Notes under the pieces: generated by a model | Databases searched by the model: none | Told to the model about the DNA's origin: nothing | The model's input: the letters and a program-made list of their open reading frames with translations, nothing else | NCBI GenBank assembly: GCA_035493835.1 | Contig: DATJHO010000106.1 | Location: 1-11,259 of the forward strand | DNA: 11,259 bases | Origin: DASZTU01 sp035493835 | GTDB taxonomy: Bacteria > Pseudomonadota > Alphaproteobacteria > Rhizobiales > Devosiaceae | Reading direction: 5' to 3' | In this document: positions 1-6,221 of the stretch, in pieces | Position numbering within the stretch: the stretch's first letter is position 1 | How the letters are laid out: the number at the start of each line of letters is the position of its first letter | Made by a program: the position numbers and the translations under genes

Positions 1-348
1 CTGGACCGCGTCCGGGCGGAACAGAAGGCATTGGCCGTGCATCCCGATCCGAAGAAGCGCCGGCCGGAACCCGTCAACATTCTGACCACCGCTGACGGCA
101 AGCCGTGGCAGAGCGGCTTCAAAGCATCGTGGGGGAAGGCCGTGTCGGACGCCGGCGTTGAGGGGGTGACCTTCCATGACTTCCGCGGGACGTTCATCAC
201 GCTCGCGCACCAGGCAGGCGCTACCATCAAGGAGATCGCTGAGGCCAGCGGCCACGACGAGAAAGAATGCGAGCGCGTGATCCGTCAGCACTACCTGGCG
301 ACGGGCTCCGAGGCCGTGATCTTGAAGCTAGAAGCGGCCCAAAAATAG
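1..348 (+). CDS. Tyrosine-type site-specific recombinase/integrase, C-terminal part (5' end outside window)
   Basis: The reading frame is open from base 1 and gives the last 115 residues of a tyrosine recombinase. These enzymes cut and rejoin DNA at att sites through a 3'-phosphotyrosine intermediate. The visible catalytic landmarks are in the right order: HDFR (H59, R62 of the visible part; box II HxxR), GH (H85) and the nucleophile Y98 in HYL. The R-to-H spacing of 23 residues fits the family. The first catalytic Arg and the N-terminal DNA-binding domains would lie upstream. An internal TTG at 31 is not the real start, because the frame continues through the edge. The gene points toward the tRNA-Thr fragment, consistent with an integrase beside its own att site. 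It could belong to a prophage or an integrative element, and nothing here decides between them. Confidence 0.88.
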   Translation: MDRVRAEQKALAVHPDPKKRRPEPVNILTTADGKPWQSGFKASWGKAVSDAGVEGVTFHDFRGTFITLAHQAGATIKEIAEASGHDEKECERVIRQHYLATGSEAVILKLEAAQK

Positions 349-410
349 TTTACATCGCCTCCAAATACATAAGCAAAATCAATACCCCTCTAAATCCCCC
401 TGCTGTAAAC
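348..410. repeat. 7-bp inverted repeat in the A/T-richer gap between integrase and att
   Basis: GTTTACA (348-354) and TGTAAAC (404-410) are perfect inverted copies. They flank an A/T-rich stretch unlike the GC-rich surroundings. A second short inverted pair, TCCGG (417-421) and CCGGA (428-432), follows. Such sites beside an integrase gene could be arm-type or excisionase-binding sites, but that is inference from position only. There is no T-run, so neither pair looks like a classic terminator. Confidence 0.4.
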
Positions 411-462
411 CAATAGTCCGGAGTGGCCCGGATTTCCTGAGGTTTTCGGCTAGAGACTGTGC

Positions 463-507
463 TTTGTAATCAGGGGGTCACGGGTTCAAATCCTGTTGCC
501 GGCACCA
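463..507 (+). pseudogene. 3' fragment of tRNA-Thr(TGU), att junction
   Basis: The sequence contains the anticodon loop TTTGTAA (anticodon TGT at 465-467) and a T-arm with stem ACGGG/CCTGT around loop TTCAAAT. The 3' acceptor strand TGCCGGC is followed by discriminator A and CCA ending at 507. The matching 5' acceptor strand (GCCGGCA) and a normal D-arm are absent upstream. The bases just before the anticodon loop do not pair properly with the 3' side of the anticodon stem. This is therefore not a full tRNA gene but the displaced 3' half expected at an integration site. The identity segment (att core) should begin near the anticodon loop. Confidence 0.75.
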
Positions 508-542
508 TTTTCAAACCGATGTTTTTGATGCCCATTGCCCGG

Positions 543-557
543 GGCAGAAGCTCTGCC
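543..557 (+). other. Small perfect hairpin downstream of the tRNA fragment
   Basis: GGCAGA (543-548) and TCTGCC (552-557) form a 6-bp stem with a 3-nt loop, about 35 bases after the tRNA CCA end. No T-tract follows. It may take part in ending tRNA transcription, but it is too short to be sure of any role. Confidence 0.3.
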
Positions 558-616
558 GAGGCTTGCGCCCGCGCCGTTCGAGGCGATATGCATGGCCGCC
601 GTTGATAGGGGGCCCC

Positions 617-904
617 ATGAATACGATGAATGCTCGCAAGCTCGCAGCGCCGGCTGGGCTGGTGCTCGCCCTGGTGCTGGCCGGGCTGCTTTCGGGATGC
701 GCCACGCTGGGCGATCCGGGCCCCGCGATCTGCCATGCGGCAGACGGCAGCATGGTCCCCGTCGACGACGACAAGTGCCCGCAAGACGTGCGAAAGGCGT
801 TGGGCAAGGACACCTCCGCTCCGGTCAGCGTCGATGAATCGATCGACAACGATCTCTACAATGCGCAGAACGGCCTTGTGGCCGGGGACCGCGGCTACCA
901 ATAA
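617..904 (+). CDS. Small predicted lipoprotein, 95 aa, family not recognised
   Basis: The N-terminus has a short basic stretch (R7, K8), a hydrophobic core (about residues 12-25) and the lipobox LLSGC with Cys28. This is the pattern cleaved by signal peptidase II after lipidation. The mature part is only about 68 residues, acidic and probably periplasmic. It carries two further cysteines (C39, C54) that could form a disulfide. The ATG at 617 is preceded by a purine-rich AGGGGG at 607-612. A second in-frame ATG at 626 is possible but gives a poorer signal peptide. I do not recognise the mature domain, so no function is assigned. It is the first apparent gene on the chromosome side of the tRNA-Thr junction and stands alone, with about 190 bases before the next gene. 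That it is a lipoprotein is well supported; its role is unknown. Confidence 0.75.
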   Translation: MNTMNARKLAAPAGLVLALVLAGLLSGCATLGDPGPAICHAADGSMVPVDDDKCPQDVRKALGKDTSAPVSVDESIDNDLYNAQNGLVAGDRGYQ

Positions 905-1097
905 CTACGGCCCGGCTTCAGCCCCGGGTACGTGAGAAAAACCATCCATTGTCGCGGCCGATCCTGCACGGTATCAAGGCTTCCCCACGCCTTTCCCGGC
1001 GGAGGGAACGGGGCAGCCTGTGGCGCCAATGGCTCTCGCCGCCGGCTGCAGAACGGGCCGGAAGCGAAACAAGTGCCGACCGTTTCGGGAGTTCGAA

Positions 1098-1874
1098 GTG
1101 CGCGAGATCACGGTCGGAACAATAAGCTTCGTCTCGAGCGGCACCCCGGATGCGGACGCCGCCGCCGCCAAGCTGCGCGCTCGCTATGGGCAGGCGCCGC
1201 TCGATCAGGCGAGCGCGGTCGTGGCCCTCGGTGGCGACGGGCTGATGCTGCAGACCCTGCACCAGGTGATGGCGCTCGGCGTGCCGGTCTATGGCATGAA
1301 CTTCGGCACGGTCGGCTTCCTGATGAACGAATTCGGCAACGATCATCTGATCGAACGCCTCAACGCAGCCACCCCGACGCAGATCTATCCCCTCTCGATG
1401 GAAGTCGTGGACGCCGACGGCCGCCGCCACACCGCGCTCGCGCTGAACGAAGTCTCCCTCTTCCGCGCCACCTACCAGGCGATGAAGGTCGAAATCCTCG
1501 TGGATGGGCACACGCGGCTGGAGGAACTCATTTGTGACGGCGTACTGGTCGCGACGCCCGCCGGTTCCAGCGCCTACAACCTTTCGGCGCATGGTCCGAT
1601 TATTCCGATCACCGCGCCGCTGCTCGCCCTGACGCCCATTTCGCCGTTTCGTCCGCGGCTCTGGCGTGGCGCGATCCTGTCCAACCGGGCGACGGTAACC
1701 TTCCGCACCAAGGAATCGGCGAAGCGTCCGGTGAGCGCGGTGGCCGACAACGTCGAATTCAAAAACGTGGTGGAAGTGGAAGTGCGGGAAAACCGCCAGC
1801 GCGCCGTCACGCTGCTGTTCGACCCCGGCTCGAGCCTGGAAGAGCGCGTTCTGATCGAGCAGTTCCGGTATTAG
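1098..1874 (+). CDS. nadK: NAD kinase (ATP-NAD kinase)
   Basis: Phosphorylates NAD+ with ATP (or polyphosphate in some members) to make NADP+ in the cytoplasm, supplying NADPH for biosynthesis. Family motifs seen in the 258-residue product: GGDG (residues 45-48) with the essential Asp47, NE (117-118), and the glycine-rich TPAGSSAYNLSA segment (153-164). Downstream are the SPFRPRLW and ADNVEF stretches typical of the C-terminal beta domain. The length fits the shorter alphaproteobacterial form. I chose the GTG at 1098 because GGGAG (1087-1091) lies 6 nt upstream and the protein then begins directly with the first beta strand. An upstream in-frame ATG at 1029 would add 23 residues of non-conserved, basic sequence. 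The gene is monocistronic here and convergent with the minus-strand DUF2336 gene. Confidence 0.95.
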   Translation: MREITVGTISFVSSGTPDADAAAAKLRARYGQAPLDQASAVVALGGDGLMLQTLHQVMALGVPVYGMNFGTVGFLMNEFGNDHLIERLNAATPTQIYPLSMEVVDADGRRHTALALNEVSLFRATYQAMKVEILVDGHTRLEELICDGVLVATPAGSSAYNLSAHGPIIPITAPLLALTPISPFRPRLWRGAILSNRATVTFRTKESAKRPVSAVADNVEFKNVVEVEVRENRQRAVTLLFDPGSSLEERVLIEQFRY

Positions 1875-1903
1875 AACGCCGGAGGCCACGTTTCGGTCCT
1901 GTG

Positions 1904-2024
1904 GCTACCCCTCACCCCGCCCCTCTCCCCAAGGGGCGAGGGGACGAAGGAGTCGCGGGGGTGCAGGGGAAGAAGCCCTCGCCCCTCTGGGGAGAGGGTG
2001 GCCGGCAGGCCGGTGAGGGGTAGC
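1904..2024. repeat. Long imperfect palindromic intergenic repeat, possible bidirectional terminator
   Basis: The outer arms are perfect 13-bp inverted copies: GCTACCCCTCACC (1904-1916) and GGTGAGGGGTAGC (2012-2024). Inside, CCCTCTCCCC (1921-1930) pairs with GGGGAGAGGG, and GGGGCGAGGG pairs largely with CCCTCGCCCC, so most of the 121 nt can fold into one long stem. CCCTCACCC/GGGGAGAGGG-type palindromes are common dispersed elements in alphaproteobacterial intergenic DNA. It sits between the converging ends of the NAD kinase and DUF2336 genes, where it could stop transcription from both sides or protect mRNA 3' ends. That role is inference, as no long T-run is present. Confidence 0.75.
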
Positions 2025-2068
2025 GACCGAACCCCAACGTGGTGGCATTTTCAATCCGGTGCAAAGCC

Positions 2069-3277
2069 TCATGCCGCCGGCAGGCTCAGCCGATCCTCTT
2101 TCTCGATTACGGGCATGACGCGGAAGGCATCCGGCCCGCCCGCAAAGGCGGCCATCACGCCGCGCGCGGCGCTACGAGCAAGCGCGACGTTCTGCTCCGA
2201 CAGGTAATTGAACGCCTCTTCCAGTTCCGCCGGGATCTCCCCTTCGTGCTCGACGATCAGCTCTTCGGTCAGCACCGTCACGATGAAATGGCGCGCCGCG
2301 ACATCGTCGGCGAGATCGGCGCTGCGGGCCAGGAACACCAGCCTTGTCATGAGGTTGCGCACAGCTTCCTTGAGGCCGCAGCGCATCAGCAGGGCGTTGA
2401 GCGCCGCCCGGCTCCCCATCTCCAGGAGGGTAAACACCTTGTCGCGCGACATCTCGCTCAACTCCGCCACGCAATCGGCAAAGAACATGACGTGGCCGTT
2501 GACGATGGCGTGCAGCATGACCCGGGTCGAAATCCGCTCGGCCTCGATGAGGCTTGCGGCATAAGTCGCGCGCGGAACTGGTTCGGCACGTTCCCCGATC
2601 GCGGTCAGCGCTGCGTCGGTCGCGTCGCGCAAAATCGCCTCCAGGCGCTTGGGCTGGATCGCGCCTTTGACCAGCCGCAGGTGCCGCATCGCCTCGACCG
2701 CCGCTTCGACCAGCAGCAGGCGCGCGGCGGCCGGCAGGTCCCGCCGCGCCAGCAGGCCCCCGCGAATCTCGGCGTCGGTTTGGCCGAGCGTCGCGGCAAG
2801 CCGCAGCAGCGCATCGGCGCCGAACGGCGCGTCGGGCCGCCCCAGCAGTTTTAGCGTGACCTCGCGATCGCCGGCCGTGAGCAGCGCGTCCACCACGCGC
2901 GCGCCCAGCCGCTCGCGCATCGCAACCGCCATCAGCATGACCGGATCGGCGGTTTTCACCATCGCCAGCAGATCGACATCGAGCAGCGCCGGCGAATATT
3001 GCGCCACGGCACGGGCGATGACCCGGCTGTCCTGCAGCAGTGACAGCAGGATCGGCCGCGGCGCCGCGGTCGTGTGCAGCAAGCCATAGGCGAGCGCCGC
3101 GCGGACTTTTACCGAGGGATCGTCGAGAAAGCCGACCAGCGCCGCATAGAGCGCCGCCTGCTCGTCGGCAGGCCCGGTATGGGCAAGATAGGCGAGCGCG
3201 GCGAGGTGAGCCGCCTGCCCGCGCTGCTCGCTGTCCCCGGATTGCGACAGCTCGACAAACTGGTGATACGCAACCAT
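2069..3277 (-). CDS. DUF2336 domain-containing protein with HEAT-like helical repeats
   Basis: A 402-residue, almost entirely alpha-helical protein without signal peptide or membrane segment. The N-terminal half reads as HEAT-like helical pairs, for example DDPSVKVRAALAYGLL followed by LLSLLQDSRVIARAVAQYSP. I recognise this as the DUF2336 family, found in Rhizobiales and related alphaproteobacteria. Its biochemical role is not established to my knowledge; helical-repeat scaffolds usually bind other proteins. The C-terminal part (about residues 290-402) is less repetitive and ends in a short variable tail. The ATG is supported by GGAGAG about 5 nt upstream on the minus strand. The next upstream minus-strand gene (transglycosylase) is 108 bases away, so they may share a transcript, but a short hairpin lies between them. 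Confidence 0.85.
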   Translation of the reverse strand: MVAYHQFVELSQSGDSEQRGQAAHLAALAYLAHTGPADEQAALYAALVGFLDDPSVKVRAALAYGLLHTTAAPRPILLSLLQDSRVIARAVAQYSPALLDVDLLAMVKTADPVMLMAVAMRERLGARVVDALLTAGDREVTLKLLGRPDAPFGADALLRLAATLGQTDAEIRGGLLARRDLPAAARLLLVEAAVEAMRHLRLVKGAIQPKRLEAILRDATDAALTAIGERAEPVPRATYAASLIEAERISTRVMLHAIVNGHVMFFADCVAELSEMSRDKVFTLLEMGSRAALNALLMRCGLKEAVRNLMTRLVFLARSADLADDVAARHFIVTVLTEELIVEHEGEIPAELEEAFNYLSEQNVALARSAARGVMAAFAGGPDAFRVMPVIEKEDRLSLPAA

Positions 3278-3307
3278 TCAACTCTCCGGCACGCTACCGG
3301 AAAAGCC

Positions 3308-3324
3308 TAAGCCAGCAGGGCTTA
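3308..3324 (-). other. Short hairpin upstream of the DUF2336 gene
   Basis: TAAGCC (3308-3313) and GGCTTA (3319-3324) form a 6-bp stem with a 5-nt loop, slightly extendable with one bulge. It lies about 30 nt upstream of the DUF2336 start, in the gap after the transglycosylase stop. There is no U-tract. It may be a weak transcript boundary or only chance. Confidence 0.25.
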
Positions 3325-3385
3325 AGGAACGGTTCACCATGGAAGGCAGCGAAGTCTTAACCCTGCTGCGCAGACCGGCAGAGCC

Positions 3386-4249
3386 TTATTTTTGCCCGTA
3401 GAGCTGGGTGAAGAAGGCGCCCTGCCCGCTCTCCATGGCGGAGGGGATCGGCGAGCCGGAGGACCCGCCCGGCTCGGTGCTGAACAGCGAGGTGAACGAC
3501 ATATCCTGCGGTCCGATCCGGGAGGGGATCGGCGCGGCATCCGCGGTTTCGCTATACGGCCGGCTATTGCCTTGCTGTCCGGGAACGGGCTGCTGCGCCG
3601 CCAGCATCTGCTGGACGGCGAAGCCCGGGTGAAGGCTCGAGGGGCCATCGTGCTGGGCCACCAGCGCTTTATAGACTTGCCGGATCGTGCGGGGCTGGCC
3701 ATGATCGTAAAAGATGGCCCGGTTGGCGGCGGCTTCGCGCGGAAAGAGGTTTACGGCGATCTGATCGGGGTTCTTGAGGCCGGCATCGAACAATTTTTCA
3801 GCGCCCTGGGCCCCGAGAAAGTGGGCGATGTAAAGTTCGCCCGGGCTGGGCATGCGGCCGAATTTGGCCCTCAGGTAGTCGCCATTGGACTTGGTGAACG
3901 CGGCGGCCATGTCGGCGGCGACCGCCGGGTTCTCGCGCAACTTCAGAACTTCGTCCCGTATCCTCGGGTCGTTGATGACATATTCGCCATCGGCGTTCTG
4001 GGTGATGGCATCGGCATAGGCCTGGTAGCCCAGGCGCGGCCCTTCGGACTTCATCACCTGCAGCCAGGTGGTATCGAGGAACTGGAACAGCCCCGTCGCC
4101 GACGAGCCGGCACTCTTGGCGGTGGGATCCAGACTGCTCTCGCGCGTTGCCGTCTTCAGCAGATAGCTGAAATCGACGTCATTGCGGTCGCCTGCGGCGT
4201 TCAGCACCGAGGCAAGGCTGGGCGATACCGAGATGGGCGTTACGGCCAT
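3386..4249 (-). CDS. SLT-type lytic transglycosylase domain protein, no evident signal peptide
   Basis: Lytic transglycosylases cleave the MurNAc-GlcNAc bond of peptidoglycan with formation of 1,6-anhydro-MurNAc. The 287-residue product shows the SLT-fold signatures: RESSLDP with candidate catalytic Glu37, SATGLFQF (residues 51-57, the GLMQ-like motif), and ELYIAHFLGAQGA (138-150), which corresponds to the family's downstream conserved segment. Residues about 200-287 are Pro/Ser/Gly/Gln-rich and look disordered. The N-terminus (MAVTPISVSPSL) is not a Sec signal peptide, so secretion would need another route, such as the flagellar export apparatus used by some rod-associated muramidases; no flagellar genes are near. 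A Shine-Dalgarno-like GTTGAG lies 3 nt before the ATG. A TTAA-N7-TTAAC motif begins 17 nt upstream of the start codon. Confidence 0.88.
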   Translation of the reverse strand: MAVTPISVSPSLASVLNAAGDRNDVDFSYLLKTATRESSLDPTAKSAGSSATGLFQFLDTTWLQVMKSEGPRLGYQAYADAITQNADGEYVINDPRIRDEVLKLRENPAVAADMAAAFTKSNGDYLRAKFGRMPSPGELYIAHFLGAQGAEKLFDAGLKNPDQIAVNLFPREAAANRAIFYDHGQPRTIRQVYKALVAQHDGPSSLHPGFAVQQMLAAQQPVPGQQGNSRPYSETADAAPIPSRIGPQDMSFTSLFSTEPGGSSGSPIPSAMESGQGAFFTQLYGQK

Positions 4250-4259
4250 CGACTCAACT

Positions 4260-4292
4260 TGATCGTTAAGGATTGATTAACCGAAACGATCA
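4260..4292. repeat. 8-bp inverted repeat flanking the CtrA-like box
   Basis: TGATCGTT (4260-4267) and AACGATCA (4285-4292) are perfect inverted copies with a 17-nt spacer. They nearly enclose the TTAA-N7-TTAAC motif. The pair could be an operator for a dimeric regulator or a hairpin in the 5' leader of the transglycosylase mRNA. Either role is inference. Confidence 0.5.
4266..4281. promoter_or_regulatory. CtrA-like binding box TTAA-N7-TTAAC upstream of the transglycosylase gene
   Basis: TTAA at 4266-4269, seven bases, then TTAAC at 4277-4281 exactly match the alphaproteobacterial CtrA consensus TTAA-N7-TTAAC. The only start codon it precedes is that of the minus-strand transglycosylase at 4249. 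CtrA is the cell-cycle and motility response regulator, and its targets often include flagellar and cell-wall genes. The box is only 17-32 nt from the start codon, so it may overlap the transcription start and could repress rather than activate. A TTAACCGAA direct repeat (4277-4285 and 4298-4306, 21 bp apart) extends the site. Confidence 0.5.
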
Positions 4293-4335
4293 CAAAGTTA
4301 ACCGAAGGTAAATGCCGCCGCCCGCCCCGCTGCCT

Positions 4336-4914
4336 TTACCCCTGCCAATAGGTGACCACATCGCCGAGGAGAGGCCGCGGCCGGTCCTCGATGACGGCGG
4401 TCGGCGTGCCGATCGAAACGAAGGCCACGATGCGTTCGCCATACCGGGCGCCGAGCATGGCGCCCGCCTCGCTGTCCATCGAATACCAGCGGGAATTCCA
4501 TACGGCGGCGTAACCCATCGCGAAAGCGGCATGCTGGAGGTTGAAGGCGACGTTGCCCGCCGAGAGGAACTGCTCCCATTCGGGAACTTTCGGATCGTGG
4601 CCCGCCTTGCTGATGACCATGATCGTCACCGGCGCCGGCAGGAAGCGTTTCCTTTCGACATCGAGCGAGGCTTCGTTATATTCGGGGTGCCGGCGCTGGG
4701 CGATCTCCGCCAGCTTTTCGCCAACCTGTGCCCGCGCCTCGCCGGCAATGACCACCAGCCGCCACGGCGTCAGCTTGCCGTGATCGGGTACGCGGGTGCC
4801 GACCGTAAGGATTTGCTCCAGTTCGGCCGCACTCGGACCGGGCTCCTTGAGAAAGGCCATGCCGACCGAGCGGCGGGTGCGCAGATAATCGAGAATGTCG
4901 GGACGGGCGGGCAT
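4336..4914 (-). CDS. Nitroreductase family flavoprotein, YdjA-like
   Basis: A 192-residue FMN-dependent oxidoreductase of the small single-domain nitroreductase type, which transfers electrons from NAD(P)H to nitro- or quinone-like compounds; the physiological substrate is usually unknown. Seen: RTRRSV (residues 12-17, contacts the FMN phosphate), VPDHGKLTPWR (42-52, near the flavin), KVPEWEQFLSAGN with a long helix after it, and a C-terminal SIGTP segment. The pattern follows E. coli YdjA closely in order and spacing, by recollection of that sequence. The ATG is preceded by AGGAG at a 5-nt distance. The gene is divergent from the exported protein at 5012, with a shared 97-base gap, and has its own 86-base gap before the transglycosylase start. 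Family is clear; substrate is not. Confidence 0.92.
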   Translation of the reverse strand: MPARPDILDYLRTRRSVGMAFLKEPGPSAAELEQILTVGTRVPDHGKLTPWRLVVIAGEARAQVGEKLAEIAQRRHPEYNEASLDVERKRFLPAPVTIMVISKAGHDPKVPEWEQFLSAGNVAFNLQHAAFAMGYAAVWNSRWYSMDSEAGAMLGARYGERIVAFVSIGTPTAVIEDRPRPLLGDVVTYWQG

Positions 4915-5011
4915 GGAGGCTCCTATCGGGAGGTAACGGTCTTGCGAAGTCCGGTTCCCTTATGACACAGCTTCTCCCCAATCCAAGGCTAGCGAAGCCC
5001 GAAATCTCGGA

Positions 5012-6055
5012 GTGCCTCGAGCGGTGAAGTCATTTCCGAAACCGTTTTTGCTGCTGTTGGCGGCGCTTTTTGCGCTCATGCCGGTCCTGCCGAGCCTCGC
5101 CGCGCCGCCGCTGCCGCGCCCGCGCCCGGACCATGATGCGCAGCCGGAGCCGCCCCCCGTCGCCCCGGGGCAGGAAAGTGATCGGCAAAAACTCATCCGC
5201 ACCGGCTTCCCGGCGGGCGAGGACAGCGATGCCCTGATGCCACCCGACAGCACCGAGGAAACCGCGGCTGACGCGACCAATCTCGGCACCACGCCGCAGT
5301 CCGTTACCCTGGTGGCGGAAGTCACCGAAAACGGCGCCAAGATCAATACCGGTGTCGTCTGGCGTGTTTTCAATTCGGTGCCGGACAAGAACGGCAATTT
5401 GCCGATGGTCGCCAAATCGGCGCAGGCAAGCCCCACCGTGACACTCAAGCCGGGTGACTATGTCGTGCACGTGGCCTATGGGCGGGCACAGGCGAGCGAC
5501 TCGTTGCGGGTGGGCAACAAGGCCGGCACCAAGGCACTGATCCTCGATGTCGGCGCCCTGAAGCTGAATGCCGCCATCGCCGGCAACATCCCCATCCCCG
5601 CAAAACTGCAGCATTTTGATGTGTTTACCAGCGGGTCTTCGGAGACCGATCGCGTTCCCGTCGCTGAGAAAGTGGGCCCCAATGACCTGCTGACGCTCAA
5701 TGCTGGAACCTATCACGTAGTCTCTTATTTCGGGGACCAGAACGCCCTGGTGCGCGCCGACCTCAGGGTGGAACCCGGACACTTGACCGACGCCACGCTC
5801 TACCAGAAGGCGGCGCAGGTCGGCTTCAAGCTCGTGACCCAGCCTGGAGGCGAGGCGATTGCCGACATCGACTGGGCCGTCAAGGGACAGGACGGCCAAA
5901 CCGTCTTCACCAACACCGGCACCTTCCCAATGGCTGTGCTGCAGGAAGGCAACTACACGGTTTTGGCCACGCGCAACGGCAAGGTCTATAGCCACCCGTT
6001 CCAGATCAAGGCCGGCAAGCCGCAGGACATCGAAGTTTTGGTGACCCCAAGCTGA
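5012..6055 (+). CDS. Exported protein with three tandem beta-rich modules, family not recognised
   Basis: The product of up to 347 residues starts with a Sec-type signal peptide: basic start, hydrophobic stretch FLLLLAALFALMPVLP, then a likely AXA cleavage near SLAA. A Pro-rich linker follows. The rest consists of three modules of roughly 80-90 residues. Each has an equivalent core, LKPGDYVVHVAYG, LNAGTYHVVSYFGD and LQEGNYTVLATRNGK, followed by a strand and a spacer before the next module. The cores resemble small Ig-like or carboxypeptidase-regulatory-like beta sandwiches. It is likely periplasmic or surface located. No enzyme motif is visible. Start choice is uncertain: GTG 5012 has no clear Shine-Dalgarno sequence, while GTG 5024 has CGGAG 11 nt upstream and gives an equally good signal peptide. 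No neighbour hints at a partner. Confidence 0.85.
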   Translation: MPRAVKSFPKPFLLLLAALFALMPVLPSLAAPPLPRPRPDHDAQPEPPPVAPGQESDRQKLIRTGFPAGEDSDALMPPDSTEETAADATNLGTTPQSVTLVAEVTENGAKINTGVVWRVFNSVPDKNGNLPMVAKSAQASPTVTLKPGDYVVHVAYGRAQASDSLRVGNKAGTKALILDVGALKLNAAIAGNIPIPAKLQHFDVFTSGSSETDRVPVAEKVGPNDLLTLNAGTYHVVSYFGDQNALVRADLRVEPGHLTDATLYQKAAQVGFKLVTQPGGEAIADIDWAVKGQDGQTVFTNTGTFPMAVLQEGNYTVLATRNGKVYSHPFQIKAGKPQDIEVLVTPS

Positions 6056-6098
6056 GGGGACTCACCGCGAAATCGCGCTGGCCCCCTCCTCCCCCCAC

Positions 6099-6200
6099 CA
6101 CGGCGTCATCCCGACGAACGTCGGGATCCATCTCCGATGGACTGGGCGCTCGCCGACAGGCTGGAAAATGGATTCCGGCGTTCGCCGGAATGACGCCGTG
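6099..6200. repeat. Inverted pair of 33-nt palindromic repeat units
   Basis: Two related units face each other: 6099-6131 and 6168-6200. The outer 11 bases (CACGGCGTCAT / ATGACGCCGTG) are perfectly inverted, and the inner 22 positions agree at 18. Each unit is itself a hairpin: CCCGACG-AA-CGTCGGG at 6110-6125 and TTCCGGCG-TT-CGCCGGAA at 6173-6190. Repeats of the type TTCCGGCGAACGCCGGAA are widespread in alphaproteobacterial intergenic DNA (established by general recollection). The pair lies in the 296-base gap before radA and can fold as one long cruciform or as two small hairpins. Confidence 0.85.
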
Positions 6201-6221
6201 CATTGGGGGCCGGACCTCGTG

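Larger units (their letters stand above)
1..507. mobile_element. Right end of an integrated element (genomic island or prophage) at a tRNA-Thr gene
   Basis: Seen: a tyrosine recombinase C-terminus runs off the left edge and is followed about 115 bases later by the 3' portion of a tRNA gene that has no matching 5' half. Known: tyrosine integrases commonly insert into tRNA 3' ends. The intact tRNA is rebuilt at one end of the element and the displaced 3' fragment is left at the other. Inference: 1 to about 462 belongs to the element, and the chromosome resumes at or just after the tRNA fragment. The restored tRNA-Thr should lie to the left, outside this window. What the element carries cannot be seen here. 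Confidence 0.7.

Noticed and set aside
425..507. Complete tRNA-Thr gene
   Set aside because: No 5' acceptor strand complementary to TGCCGGC and no proper D-arm lie upstream, and the 5' side of the anticodon stem mispairs. Only the 3' part is present.
470..901. Minus-strand frame ending in VPATGFEPVTP
   Set aside because: This peptide is the well-known artefact of translating the reverse strand of a tRNA T-arm and acceptor end; the rest is antisense to the lipoprotein gene.
905..1097. Terminator after the lipoprotein (CCCGG 911-915 with CCGGG 924-928)
   Set aside because: Only a 5-bp stem with no T-run following. I see nothing else supportable in this 193-base gap.
918..1889. 323-codon minus-strand open frame opposite the NAD kinase
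   Set aside because: Antisense shadow with Arg/His-rich composition; the plus strand carries a complete NAD kinase.
4915..5011. Sigma-70-like promoter for the nitroreductase on the minus strand (TTGGAT, 16 bases, CATAAG)
   Set aside because: Both hexamers are weak matches and such patterns occur by chance; not listed as a feature.
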